A stretch of DNA of 64,000 nucleotides from Lichina pygmaea (GCA_963422465.1 OY730171.1:1054001-1118000); one strand, 5' to 3'. Shown: positions 31,776 through 44,327, numbered from the stretch's first letter. A program made the numbers and translations. Notes: generated by a model from the sequence alone, not told the origin.

Positions 31776-31980
31776 CTAGACTACTCCGTACGAAGGTACG
31801 TATATATGGAAATACTCGTACACTCGTTCCCGGCCGGACCTTGGGTCTCAGTTGCGTACCTCATACATACGTACTCGTACATTCCGTAGTTGCTGCTCAT
31901 CATTGAGGAAAGACTGATATCACGTGATAATTCACGTGACCTCTCTGTACGTACTCGTACATAGTACTGTAGAACCACCA

Positions 31981-32033
31981 GTACCCGTGCCACTGGGGGG
32001 GTACCGAAGTTACCCCCCCAGCGGCACGGGCAC
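31981..32033. repeat. Hairpin: 23-bp arms, 7-nt loop
   Basis: Arms at 31981-32003 and 32011-32033 pair with two mismatches around a CCGAAGT loop. The outer ACCCGTGCC and the GAAGT centre match the perfect hairpin at 17839-17883. Confidence 0.85.
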
Positions 32034-32399
32034 GGAAGTACTTACAGTACGGAAGTCCATATGCTGCGACCAACTCGGTTAACAGGTGTCAGGAGCCGCC
32101 TCGCCGGACGAGGCCTCGACCCTCTTCGGGCCGACGGTACGTACTTCGTCGGTACGAGAGGTTCCCGTCGGAGTTCGCTCTTTCGGTCCACCGATGACGA
32201 TCCCATCGAGCAGCGCGACCGACAGAGCGCTCGGCCTCGTGGCTTGTGGTGGCGACAGAGCCTCGCTGGGCCAGGGTCTACCGACCTCCATGGCCACATT
32301 GCTGGCTCCTCGTCCGTCTCCGTGACCTACCCTTTACCGTACTCATATTACGTTCGTCTCGACTTCTGGGCTCCCAACAGCCAGCTGGTACCTCGCAGC

Positions 32400-35300
32400 A
32401 TGCGGATTCCTATCCGCGAGCAGCTTGGCCTGCTAGTCCTCTTCACCACGCTGGTTGCCTTGGCCGTGGTGGCGATCGCAACGGTAAGGACGCCATTCGC
32501 CCTCCCCTGTCGCGGCCACCTTTCTTTGACCGGCTCGAGCGCTGATGGCGGAGACGTACGTAGTGGATCAACAATTACCGCTTCGTCGTCGACATCCGGT
32601 CCTCGGGCCTCGCCTTGACGGCGAGCCTCAAGGCAGCCCAGGTCGGGGCGAGTCTGCTCCTGCTGCAATCGACCGTCGAGACCGTCTCGACGCGACTCCT
32701 GATCCAGAACGCCCTTCAGCGATACCGAGACGACGGTAACGACACGGAGGCAAACTGGGTCAATGCGCAGAACGACTTGAAGGCGGCCTTGGCCGGCGGC
32801 GGCAATCTGTTGATGCAGGCTGCGATATACTCGATTGAAGGGGACGGCCCGGCCGGGTCGTCGAGTGTCTTGAATTACACCAGTGACAGGGTGAGCGGCC
32901 AGGTCGAGCTGCCATATCGAAATGCGAGCGGGGACCTGGCGATGTTGGGGGAGGGGTCGTCGGGCTTTCCTCCGCAGCTTTATCCGAATCTTACCTACGT
33001 CGACGAGCCTGAGCCTGGAACGTCCAACCTATCGAGGGTCTCTGTGTTCAAAAACCGGACCATCACGCCGAGCTCGCCGGTTCTGCTGGGCCCGCTACAG
33101 ATCAATCCCACGTCCGCCCTTCTGTCCATCACCGTCGTCATCATCAACAACACCGTCGTCGACGATGTCCTGGGCTATCTGACGGCCGTCGTCGACGCCA
33201 GGCAGATCGCCAACGTCCTCGGCTCGGTCGAAGGATTGGAGAACGACGGTGGCGTGTTGCTGATCGGTCCGGACGCTCCCGACAACAGGTTTCCCGTTTC
33301 CTTCCGCTCCGATCGAGGGCCGCTGGAGTTCGACGACGATTTCAAGCCGGAAGATGTCTCGGTCAGGTTTGTGTGGACGCCACCGCAGACCGGGCCGCCA
33401 TCGTCCCGGCACTCGGAGCGCGCCTTTGGCAGACCCAACACGCCCTTCTCCCTGACCGACTTTCCGGCCGTGCGCGAGGCCCTGACGACCGACTCGGGCG
33501 CCGCCAGCAACACCGGCAGCATCTTGTCGACCCGGAACGAGGACGGCAACTCCGTCGCCGTTGGCTACTCGCGCGTGGGCGACCCCCTGTGCGATTGGCT
33601 TTTGATCGTCGAGCAGGATCGGCACAAGGCTTTCTCGCCGATCCGGCGTCTCCGCAACGTGCTCCTCGCCTGCGTCTTTGGGACCCTGGGCGTCATCCTC
33701 CTGCTCGTCTTCCCCGTCGCGCACTTCTTCGTTCGACCGATCCGCCGTTTGCGCCAGGCGACGAAGGATTCGGTCGAGCCCCCGGGCTACGACAGCGACA
33801 TGGCATCGCGTCCGTCGTCCGACAGCCGGCGCCGCGGCGGCGGCGGCGGCGGCGGCGGCGCCGGACCCCACGGGGGCGGTATGGCTGCCGGCTACGAGAA
33901 GGACGTTCCCGGAGCGCCCAAGGGATACTTGGCCCGGAAGCTGACGCACTGGCGGCAGCACAAACCGAAGCCTGGCGGGAGCGTGAGCGTGAGCGTGGCG
34001 GGGCGCCGGAACGGGCGCAGGTCGGCCATCCGCATCCCCCGGCGCGTGCAGGACGGGAAGCATGTCGTCCAGGACGAGCTGACCGACCTCACCGAGACCT
34101 TCAACGAGATGGCGGACGAACTGATGGTGCGGTACGAGCAGCTGGAGGACCGGGTGCGGGAGCGGACCCGCGAGCTCGAGCTCAGCAAGAAGGCGGCCGA
34201 GGCGGCCAACGAGAGCAAGACGTTGTTCATCGCCAACATCTCGCACGAGTTCCGCACCCCGCTCAACGCCATCCTCGGCCTGACCGCCGTCTGCATGGAG
34301 GAGGACGATCTGGTGCGGGTGAAGCGATCGCTGGGCATCATCTACCGCTCCGGCGACCTTCTGCTCCACCTGCTCACGGACCTGCTCACCTTCAGCAAGA
34401 ACCAGATCGGGCAGCAGCTGTCGCTGGACGAGCGAGAGTTCCGCCTGACCGACATCGGCCTCCAGGTCTCGAGCATCTTCGAGAAGCAGGCCGGCGAGGG
34501 CGGCATCTTGTTGCGGACGAGCTACGGCACGCCCGAGGCCGGCGCCAACGCCGCCACCGCCGGCGACGGGACCGAGATCCTGTTCGGCACGTCCAAGGTC
34601 AAGGACGTCGTGCTCTGGGGCGACCAGAACCGGATCTTGCAGGTCGTCATCAATCTCGTCAGCAACAGCCTGAAGTTCACCCCGGCCGGAGGGTCGATCC
34701 ACTTTCGCGTCCGCTGCCTAGGCGAGGTCGACGGTGACGCGCAGAGCCAGCGGATAGGCCGGAAGACCTCGGCCAAGTCGAACCCACCCAACCTGCGAAC
34801 CACGACCGGAAATCTCAACACGAGAGTCGGCTCGATCGCATCCGCGGCCGCCGCGGCCGCCGCCGCCGCGGCGTCTGGCGACGAGACGCCCAAGGTCATC
34901 GACACGGCGCTGACGATCAACCCGATGGAGTCCGGGCCGCTGGCACGGGTCCACAGCCAAGATCGGTCCTTCTCGCCGCCGACCGGCTCCAAGACGTTCG
35001 CGTTCGAGTTCGAGGTCGAGGACACCGGTCCCGGCATCCCAGAGCACCTCCAGACGCGCATCTTCGAACCCTTTGTCCAGGGCGACCTGGGCCTGTCCAA
35101 GAAGTACGGCGGCACCGGCTTGGGCCTGAGCATCTGCTCCCAGCTGGCGAAGCTCATGGGAGGCTCGATCGACCTGCGCAGCCAGATCGGCACCGGCAGC
35201 ACCTTCACGATGCGGATCCCGTTGAAGACCGTCCGAACGCGACCCGAGAGCAGCGCCAGCTCGACCCTCAACGTCCACTCACGTCCGCCCTCGACCGCGG

Positions 35301-36222
35301 CCCCCCATCTGCCCGAAGAGGTGATGGACGGCAAGAGCTCTGTGTCGGCGCAGGACCGACCGGGCACGAACAACCCGCGGCAAGCGTCGAGCGTGGCATC
35401 CGACGGAATCGGCGACGGCGTCCCGATCCCAACCGCTAGCAGTCACGGCGCCGGCCCCAACCCCCGACTCGTGGGCCTGTCCCAACCGTTCTTCGCGCCC
35501 AGCCCTCTCCCCGACCCTGTCAATGCCGCCGCCCCCGCTTCCACTCCTGCGGGTTTCCCTGAGCGGCCGAGGACCAAGGATCGGGTGAGGATATTGGTGG
35601 CGGAAGACAACAAGGTCAACCAGGAGGTCGTTCTTCGGATGTTGAAGTTGGAGGACATTTACGGTACGCATCGACGGTTTCCTTCGCCGTCGTAACTCCG
35701 CTCGGGCCTGAGTATCTAACGATCGAATCGTAGACGTCACCATCGCGAAGGACGGCCAAGAGGCGTTTGACAAGGTTCGCGAGAGCATGGAGCAGAAGAG
35801 GCTCTTCCATCTGATCTTCATGGACGTCCAGGTGATTTTTACCCTGCGCTAGCTCGCGCGAGCTTCCCCTCTGACCGATGACGCCGTAGATGCCAAACCT
35901 CGACGGTCTGCAGAGCACGCGGCTCATCCGGCAGATTGGATTCCCGGCGCCTATCGTCGCCCTCACCGCCTTTGCCGAGGAGAGCAACTTCCGCGACTGT
36001 GAGTGCTCTCTATCCCTTGTGTCTCCATCACCGCTCGTGGCGCGCATGGCAGATCTTGGCCGCCAGCATTCTTTGCCGTCTTTGAGTCTAGCTGCTGAAC
36101 GCCGTTCTCTCCTCCGTGTAGGCATCAACTCTGGCATGAACTCGTTCCTTGCCAAACCCATTCGACGACCGGCTCTCAAGGCCATCCTCAAAGCGTATTG
36201 TTCGACCGTCCCAGAAGAATGA
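32400..36222 (+). CDS. sln1: Hybrid histidine kinase, Sln1/TcsB osmosensor type
   Basis: 1163 residues from five exons: 32400-32483, 32564-35663, 35734-35831, 35890-35998, 36122-36222. A membrane sensor kinase feeding the Ypd1-Ssk1-HOG phosphorelay. It starts [14 protein letters not shown] with a first membrane span at about 8-28. An extracellular domain follows, then a second span near [18 protein letters not shown] and a HAMP linker. The H-box [14 protein letters not shown] has phosphoacceptor His589. The ATPase domain has [13 protein letters not shown] (N box), DTGPGIPE (G1) and GGTGLGLSI (G2). The receiver has [17 protein letters not shown] with Asp1092 and LAKPI. Low-complexity inserts split HAMP (Gly/Arg-rich) and the ATPase (a 10-Ala run near 34846-34872). 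The last intron is 123 bp with no stop in frame, so its retention would add 41 residues inside the receiver. Confidence 0.93.
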
Positions 36223-38010
36223 ACGAATGCGCAGAAGGACGATGAAGATCCAGAGAGTTGCCGTCCACCGAGCTTCTCTTCATGTTATGGGCAGCCGGCA
36301 GTTGATCGGAAGTCACCTCTGATTGCCGCGAGCGAGAAGGGCCATCACGACACCATCACCTCTACAATGGGCGGCGCTGCCGCTCCTTTGCATGCACTTA
36401 TATATACCCGAAGACGACGAGGGTCTTTCCCTCGAGCCTGCTCCTCGTCGACCATTCATCTCCCTTTTCTCTCGTCCTCAATCCTCGCTGAAGACCCCCC
36501 CTATGCATCTTCTCGCACCCGATTCCCAGGGTCTGCTTTCCATGACTCTCCCGGTTTTTGTTTTGGTCTGTTGGTCCATTCAGCGAAAAGGAGCGTGACG
36601 GCGTACAGCGACAGCGAAATGCACAAGGGTCCACGCGGCGAGAGGGTTGTTCAGGCCGCCGGTCGGAAGATCTTTTTTTGGTATACTATACCGGTACAAG
36701 CTTGTGCGGACCATGTTTTTCTACCTTCCTGCCTCAACCGTAAGGAGACCGGTCGGGTTCTCTCATCGATGTGGGTGTCTATTCGCCAGGGCACGACCCA
36801 TTTTCTTCCTCGCCCTTCTGGTTACGTACAAAAGGAAAGGCCACGTTGAGCTTTGGAGCTGCACACGGCTCAGGTCGAGGCGAGGTGCAGTCGATACCGA
36901 AACTCTCTCCTTTACTGTACTACTCCGTACCTCTCTCGCCTCTACCAGTCCTCTCTTCCACACGACGTCTCTTTCTTTGCATCTCTCTCATGCACGAGCG
37001 GGGGGTTTTTTTGGATGTGTCTTCTATTCTCAGCATCTGTCGTGGCAGCTGATTCATACACACGGGGAGCCACGAGAAAGACGGGATTCTTTCACTCTCC
37101 ACATCTGTCTTGGGGTTCTCCGAGGTTGTCCTAGTTGCTCTCTCTCTCTCTATCTCTCTATCTCCTCCGGCCTTTGAAGTACGTCGCGCTTCGTCTCAAG
37201 AAGCCCCCCAAGATGCCACCCCCTTCATATCGAACCCTCAATATCCTGTCCCGCGAGACGAGCGGAGATATGCAGTAATTGGTAATTGGTATTCCTACTC
37301 CATTCTAGTGCTAGTTATCAGCTATGAAAATTAAGCAAGGAAAACCCTAGGCCTGCTAGGGTGAAAAACCTCCTTCTGCAGTGCCTGGCCAGCACTATCC
37401 TGTCGAGATGCTGTAGAACGTGGGGGGTGGCTGGCTAGCAGCCAGCTTCCAGCTGCTCCTGAGCCCAGGAGAACTGGGGGAGAATGCCTTGTCGGAGGAT
37501 CCACGCTGTGAGGGCGGCGGCGGGCCGCGGTCGGGATGTCAAAGCCTGGAGAGATATGCAGTATAGAGTGCCAATTCCACCAATAAAATATACAACCAGA
37601 CAACACCACCAGACAACACCACCAGACAACACCACCAGAACTTATAGCCGACGTCTTGAGTTGGAGTCTTCTTGTTGGCTGTAAGTGGGCTCTAGGCGCA
37701 CATCGCCTACTTGAAAAAGCCCTTGGATCGGAGTGATGCTCCTGAACCCATTCACGCCCGTTCCAGCGAACGATCATCGTACGTAGAACGAGAGGCGGAG
37801 ACAATCAATCTAGGTTTGTTTGAATCATGCGAGTCCAAGGAATCGATGGTCCGGGCCAGGTATCGTAGAAGCACGCCGCTAGAGATGAAGAGGTGCTTTG
37901 GGGTGTGAGGGGAGAGAGGGTGGGGGGAAGAGAAGGGGATACACGTGGTGTGTATACGGCCAGGTAAAGACGTGCAGGCTAAAGGAGCTCGTTCAGGTGA
38001 CTGCTCCACT

Positions 38011-38042
<32 letters not shown>

Positions 38043-38500
38043 ATCTTTCATGAAACTAACGCCGGTCGGTTGGGTATAGCAGGGGCATGGACTGACTGCT
38101 CAATGTGAAAGGAGGAAGAGAGGAACAGAGGAACAGAGGAACAGAGGAACAGAGAGAGCAATCATCGCTGGGTCGCCAGATGAACGAGGCAAAGAAGCAG
38201 ACAAGGGGAGAGGCCAAGCAAAGACCAGAGAAAGGGATCATCCGTCGGCGTTTGGTATGGCCTGATTCTCAAAGCTGCACTTTGCAGTCCAGTACACCCG
38301 TTCATCTCCGATCTCTGGTCTCTGATCCGTCAAAGTATGCTCCCTCGATCAATGGTACCCGTGCCTCGATTCAGAAGTCCATGGCACTCGTCATTCGCTG
38401 CACGGCTGTTCTGTGCTGTGGTCGTCGAAGGGCCCTGCCTTTATTTTGGCTTGGGGGGATGGGGGGGGGGAGGGGGCGGTTGGGGGGGGGGAAGACGACT
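36223..38500. other. Intergenic region with simple repeats
   Basis: The 3' flanks of two genes meet here. It has a 13-bp tandem (ACAACACCACCAG, three units, about 37591-37636), an (ACG)n run at 38012-38042, an 8-bp tandem (AGGAACAG, about 38121-38153) and G runs at 38454-38490. No supported gene. Confidence 0.55.
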
Positions 38501-39534
38501 TTATTCGTCGTCGAGGTCTCGATGTCTCGCGAGCGTCAGACGCTTGTACTCGGCCGGGTCCTTGTCCCATAGTTCGGCGGCTTGGCCGTTGAGCGGGGAT
38601 GCGCTTTTTGAGACTGTTAGCTGCGGATTTCTTTTTGAAAAGAAAGAATGCGTTCTTCAAAAGGTCCCGAACAAGTCTGAGCTGGGACAGCAGACGGCAG
38701 TGCTGGCTTGAGGTTCGGGTTGAAGGGCGGTAAGAGGGGTCGGAAGACTGGGAGATTGGGGTTGGCTTGGGGAGGTCAGGACGGGAAGGGAGAGAAAGAG
38801 GTCATGTTGACGATAGGTGACGAAAGGGCGATGGCTAGACAGGATTTGATGAAGATGAAGGGAAACGTGGGACCGGAAGGGGGTACAAGTGCAAGCCAAA
38901 GTAACCTAGGCGATATATAGAGTATGATTGGAAGGGCAGGGGCAAAGGGCCGGTACCAGGTGCACGTACTTGTTCGGCTCCCCTAGGAGACTCTGCAAGC
39001 TCAAAAGAACGCTCTGGACGTTGTACACGGCGCTCCATTTGTCCTTGAGGATGTCGAGGCAGATGCGGCCCGAGAAGTCGACGTTCGGGTGGTAGATCGG
39101 GGTCTTGAAGACGACGAGCGGAGGCGCATACGGGTACGACGCCGGGAAGGAGAAGGACAGCTTGAGCTTGAGTCCCTCGTAGTAGGTGCCCTCGGGCCCG
39201 ACGATGGTCGCCGTCCAGCTCAGCAGATTACCGTCGGCATCCGGGAAGGCGGATATGCCCGGCGTCGACGACATCATGAGCTGCATGAGCTCGGTCTGGA
39301 GGCTGGAGAATCGAGAGCTTGTCAGCAGGCACTGGCGGGAATTCATCCCCCCCGGGATTGAGGACAGCGACGAGAGTAGCTCCCGAGACGGAGATGTCGA
39401 CGGACGCGAAGAGCTTACCGCTTGGTGACGCTCAGGTTGGACTGCTGTATGGCCGGCGAATGCACCTTGGCAGTGGCATCGATGGCGTTCATGGTGCTGG
39501 CCATGCCGCTGGAAGTGTCCATGGCGAAATCCAT
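38501..39534 (-). CDS. ubc11: Ubiquitin-conjugating enzyme E2 C (UBE2C/Ubc11 type)
   Basis: 183 residues from exons 39534-39419, 39302-38970 and 38603-38501. It charges ubiquitin for the anaphase-promoting complex, which destroys cyclin B and securin. After a 39-residue extension come [47 protein letters not shown] with active-site Cys120, and [23 protein letters not shown] across the second splice. The -LMMSxxxGISAFP- start of the fold and GEPNxxSPLN separate this subfamily from other E2s. The second intron is long (366 bp) for this genome. It is divergent from chk1, with 506 bp between start codons. Confidence 0.92.
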
Positions 39535-40040
39535 CTTCTGGGCGGTGCTGAGGTGCGAGCGACTAGGCCCGAGCAGAATGAAAGATTGCGACTCCGAGTC
39601 CGAGGGCGACGGAGCACTATGGCGAGCAGCAACCGAGGAAAGTGTCGAGCGAGGAGACTGGGTCTACTACGAAGACGTGGTGGATGTCGTCGACGAAGAG
39701 AAAGCGGAGAAGACGCTGGAGGTAGAAGAGGAAAGATGTCTGTCGAGTGAATCGTGGCGGTCGAAGAGCTGGGCACCAACAGGACAAGAACCGGCCCGGA
39801 TTTGTTTACGGCGAAATCCAGTCGCGTTGCTTGCGGCAACCGCAACCACAGCCACTTCCCCGTTCCCGGACTAGCGCATCCCGCTAGCGCGAGTCGCGTC
39901 GGCCTCTCGTTTTTCCGTCTCCGCCGGCGGGCTTCACCCCCACCAAGCACGTGCTTGGCGCTTCACCGCGGTCGTCAGGGATCGTAGTCAAACGACAGGC
40001 GTCTCAATTGGTGTCAGGACGAGCCCGGCGTACCGTTGTC
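39535..40040. promoter_or_regulatory. Shared upstream region of ubc11 and chk1
   Basis: 506 bp between the two divergent start codons. It is GC-rich with no supported gene, and must contain both promoters. No specific operator was identified, and co-regulation is only inferred from the arrangement. Confidence 0.5.
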
Positions 40041-42290
40041 ATGGTGAGTTGTGTCTCGAGACATGCTGCAGTCGGTTTTGACGCGAACGGAACGCGACCC
40101 CGCTGACCGGCCGCGACGCGACACAGTTGGACGAACAGCAGCAGTCGCAGTTCGACGTGACCCGCATCAAGCTGCCCTTCCGCCTCATCTCGGACACCAT
40201 TGGGCGTGGGTCGTACGCATCGTTCGTCGCCTCCGATCGGAACAGGCAGGGGGGCCCAAGCGTGCGACGGACAACGGAGGCGCTGACGTGTTCCTGTCGC
40301 GCTCGACCTGCAGCATCAGAAAGGCGGTCCGGTTCGAGCGGCCCGACCTCGTCGTCGCAATCAAGTTCATCAACAAGGAACGCGCGGTCAAGTTCGGCAA
40401 GATCAAGCTCTCGCAGATCAACTTCGAGATCAGGCTGCACCAACATGTCACCGGCCACATCAACATCATCAGCTTCTTCGATTGGGGCGAAGATCCCGTC
40501 TGGCAATGGATCGCCATGGAGTACGCCGACGGCGGCGATCTGTTCGACAAGATCGAGGCCGACGTCGGCGTCCCGGAGGATGTCGCCCACTTCTACTTCA
40601 TCCAGCTCGTGAGCGCCGTCGATTTTTGCCACTCGAAGGGCGTCGCTCATCGAGACATCAAGCCCGAGAGTGGGTTTCCATCTTTCTTCTACCACTTCTC
40701 GTCTCTTTTGCTTGCCTATCCTGCATCTCTCCCTCGATCTCTCGTCCGTGTTCCGTTCGTTCGGAAAGAAATGCGCTGTAACGCTTCCCCGCCGCAGACA
40801 TCCTCCTCTCGGCAGACGGCCACCTCAAGCTCGGCGACTTTGGCCTGGCGACGCTCTACTCGCACAATGGCAAGGAGCGCCTCGCGAACACCGTGTGCGG
40901 GAGTCCGCCATACGTCGCCCCTGAGGTCGTCGCGGGTAGCTACGACGGCCAATATCAGCATCGGGTACTGACCCGCGTCGCCTATCGACCAGACCGCGTC
41001 GACATATGGTCGTGCGGGGTGGTGCTGTTCGTGCTTCTGGTGGGCAACACGCCGTGGGACGAGCCGACGCCGCAGAGCTGGGAGTTCCAAGAGTACATTC
41101 GGGGCAAGGGCCGGAGCCAGGACGAGCTGTGGAGGCGGTTGCCACCAGATACGTTGTCCCTGCTGCGGGGCATGATGAAGGTCGACCCGTCGACGCGGTG
41201 GACGTTCCAGGAAGTGCGACGGCACCCGTGGTTCACCCGCGCGAACCCCTACACGAGCGCGGACGGCAAGATCAAGAATGCGCTCTCGCTGGCGACGACG
41301 ATGCTCGAGAACCTCAAGATCGACCTCAGCCAAGAACCGGGCTTTGCGCGGCTGGCCGGCACGGCGAGCTCGGACGACGTGGTCATGCTGGACGGAGACG
41401 ACCCCGATCTCGGGTCGTCGAAGTTCGCCTCGACCCAGCCCGAGACGCCGCTCGACGACACGCTCTTCGACTGGCAACGGCCGGGCCGCGGCGGCATGGG
41501 CTTTGCAGCGACGCAAGCAGCTCCGGTGTCGGGTCTCAGGACGCCCGTCAGCGCCAGCCAACCTGTCCGATGCCTCGACGACGACGACGACGACGACTAC
41601 CACGGCGACGGACGCCGCCGCCGACGCCACCACCACCACCATCACCACGACAATCGTCCCTCCTCCCGCGCCAACACCCCCGGCGACAGCAAAAGCGACA
41701 ACGTCTTCTGGTCGGCCGACCAGGATCTCTCGGAAGACCCGAGCATGAGCCAATTCTCGTCCTGTCCGAGCGTGCCGCTCAGCCTGACGCAGCGCGCGCG
41801 TCGCTTCCGGGACATCATCCCGTCGCACTCGCTGACGCGCTTCGTCTCTCACTTTCCGCACAAGCTGCTGCTGCCGCTGCTGTCGCAATCGCTGCACCGG
41901 CTCGGCGTGCCTCTCACGGCATTCCCCGTCAGCGCTCTGCGCGGCAACGACGACACCGTCTCTCGGCGGTTCAAGGCCGTCGACGGCAGGAAATGTGAGC
42001 TGCAGGGCTACATCGTCGTCGACAGGATGCTTCTCTCGACCGGTCTCAACTATCATCACCAGCAGCAGCAGCAGCAGCAGCATGACCACTTCGGACAACA
42101 ACAATATTCTCCTACGAACGATGACGCTACGCGCGGCCAGAACTACGACGACGACGCCGACGCCGAGGACTCCTTCCTGGAGGTCCGCTTCGTCAAGCTC
42201 AAAGGCGATCCGCTCGAGTGGCGCCGCTTCTTCAAGAAAGTAGTCCTGCTGTGTCGTGAGGCCGTCTACGTGCCCGGCGACGCTGGCTGA
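40041..42290 (+). CDS. chk1: Checkpoint kinase Chk1
   Basis: 648 residues from exons 40041-40043, 40127-40221, 40314-40669 and 40798-42290. The first exon is just the ATG, followed by a strong donor (ATG|GTGAGT). It arrests the cell cycle after DNA damage or stalled replication. The kinase domain has IGRGSYAS (27-33), VAIK with Lys50, HRDIKPEN with Asp147 across a splice, DFG Asp165, and CGSPPYVAPE followed by DIWSCGVVLFVLLVGNTPW, which is strongly Chk1-like. A longer loop (YDGQYQHRVLTRVAYRPDRVDIW) sits after the APE motif. The C-terminal half has Asp and His runs, then a KA1-like regulatory domain ending RFVKLKGDPLEWRRFFKKVV. The donor at 40222 is GTTCGT, unusual but in phase. Confidence 0.9.
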
Positions 42291-42340
42291 TGTATTTATC
42301 TATGTGTATATATATATATGGCTAGGTTTTTTTTTGTGTC

Positions 42341-42386
<46 letters not shown>

Positions 42387-43228
42387 GAATAATCATTTTC
42401 TAGGGGAAGGAAGACAGAAAGGAAGGAAGGAAGGGTGGATGGATGAATATCCAACATTCTCTCCTCTCCTCCCCTCTTCTCATCTCTTCTCAAGCAGCCA
42501 TCCCGGCTCGACTTGTCACTGTATAAAAACAAACGAGCCAGGAGTAATCGCTCATCTCCTGTATTCCGACCAGCCATTCTGATCAGCCATTCTGATCAGC
42601 CATTGTGACATGCTTTCGTACGTACTACACGTACTGCAAGCAACGGCTGCGTGAGTGTACTGTACTCTTCCAATGATTTGACACGCACGGCTCTGGCTCT
42701 GGCTCTAGCTCTGCTTCAACATGTCGAACCCAACGTACGTAGCTCGAGACAGCTCCCGTCTACTTGTGATCCAACACGCATGGCTGTGTCTAGCTCCGCC
42801 TACTGTACGTTCAATTCCACATGCATAGCTCCGGATAGCTGACGCCTACCTGCATCGTATCGAATGCACCGTGCAGCCCACGCTCCGATTCCCACTGACC
42901 TTTTGGTCTGTTTGGGAAGTGCAATAGAAAAAGGGCTCCTAGACGGCTGATGGTGATAGGAGGCCTGCAAGTTCAAGATGAAGTTGAGAGGGTCCTGGCA
43001 TTGCTGATAAGTGGGCTGTTGGAGAGGGTTGAAAAGTTCGAGTTTTCGCTCTGCCTCCACGTCTGGTGCTCCTCTCGGTGAATACGTAACGTACGATTGC
43101 TGAAATCGGAACGTGGTTGGATGCCATTTCATTGCAATGCCTCTTCAGATGCTTGCACGTCTGGCTATCGACTCCACGAGCATCATCCCCCGAAAGAATG
43201 CACGTCGCACCCCACCTCCGCTCCTCCT
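42291..43228. other. Intergenic region with (TG)n microsatellite
   Basis: A TG run lies at about 42344-42384, GGAA repeats near 42413-42432 and three GATCAGCCATT copies near 42565-42605. No supported gene. Confidence 0.6.
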
Positions 43229-43806
43229 TCAAGTATCCTCGACCACCGTCGTCTGTAGACCCTTTGGATCCTTGACGCCGACGGCCTGCACGTAGCTGTA
43301 CAGCTTCTCCTTGGCACCTTCTTCGTCGTTGCGTTTCCGCGCGATGCGCAGTCTTAACCGGAATGGGACGCCTCGGATGCCAGACTTCCAGACTTCCTTG
43401 TTCAGCAGCGGGTCGAGCCGGACGTCTCGGGTGCCCTGTTCTCATCATGTCAGCCTCGATCTGGGCTGCCCAAAGTGCTCTGCGAAGCTGGTTCACGATC
43501 GACAGCGAGGGGAAACACGGCAGAGAGGAACTGCGTACCATGGCCTGTTGGGTGAAGCTTCGAATCTCCTTGATCGCTCGCGGAGCCCGCTTCTTGAACG
43601 ACGCGCCGAATATCTGTTTGAACCCAGAGGCAACGGTCAGCATCCACACAGCCCGGAGTCCGGATGGGACGCAGCTTCCGGTCGTTGGACAGTACCCTCT
43701 TGTGCAGGTGGATTGTGTACTCTCGAGTCACGACATCGGCTATGGCGGATCGACCGGGCTTGGCGCCGGTTTTCCGTGCACCGGGTGCTTTCGCTTTGGT
43801 CGGCAT
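43229..43806 (-). CDS. rpl31: 60S ribosomal protein eL31
   Basis: 130 residues from exons 43806-43696, 43613-43539 and 43435-43229, all joined in phase 0. It is a component of the large ribosomal subunit near the exit tunnel. Visible blocks are [50 protein letters not shown] and [16 protein letters not shown], covering the family in full. The N-terminus ([18 protein letters not shown]) is a few residues longer than in yeast. An in-frame ATG lies 15 codons upstream but gives a non-ribosomal extension, so it was not chosen. It is divergent from the SCP2 gene. Confidence 0.93.
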
Positions 43807-44327
43807 TGTTGATGATCTATGGAGACCGTGGTGCGAGGAAGATGTCACCACCTGAACGTTGCGAGACGGAAATCCAAGTGTGGCTGTATGGGGATTAGGG
43901 CTTAGGGCTTCGGATATGTAGGTACGGGGATACTTGATTTCACGCGATCACGTGGGAATCGGTACGAGGTACGTAGTACTCCCGACTGACTTAGCCACTT
44001 AGTCATCACCACCACCTTTTTGTGTGGCGTTGGTGGCCTGCGGATCATAAGTAGTTTGACGTGCAGTCAACGCTGAAATCACTTCAAGAATCTCATTACA
44101 TTTAGCGCACACGGTGAACAGCCTCGGCAGAAGGCAGCTGATATGATATGGCGTTCATGTGCAGCTCCGCGTGCCCTGTTAGCAATCCGTAGCTATAGTA
44201 TGTTTCCTGTTGTTAACTATCATTCGAAGCGTCTGGTAATCACTGTCGACATACCAGTATCTCTGAAAATCTCAAATTAATACCATCTACCCCGACGCTA
44301 CCAAACCCACGCGAGACCAACGCCATC
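43807..44327. promoter_or_regulatory. Shared upstream region of rpl31 and the SCP2 gene
   Basis: 521 bp between divergent start codons. It has a GTACG cluster near 43965-43982. No coding sequence supported. Confidence 0.45.

Larger units (their letters stand above)
29219..32399. other. 3.2-kb intergenic region shared by two divergent genes
   Basis: It lies between the start codons of the Ser-rich protein and the histidine kinase. Held inside: a 16-C run at 30451-30466, a tRNA-like element at 31033-31153, a partial LTR remnant near 31679-31775, an imperfect hairpin at 31981-32033 and several TACTCCGTA motifs. No ORF here has a recognisable domain. Confidence 0.55.

Noticed and set aside
33095-34702. 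535-codon minus-strand ORF opposite the histidine kinase
   Set aside because: It is antisense to conserved kinase motifs and has no domain of its own.
40950-40997. Possible small intron in chk1 after the APE motif
   Set aside because: The only GT-AG pair would give a 28-bp intron, too short; the frame is open, so it was kept as a coding insertion.
40716-42104. 462-codon minus-strand ORF opposite chk1
   Set aside because: It is a shadow of the GC-rich kinase gene.
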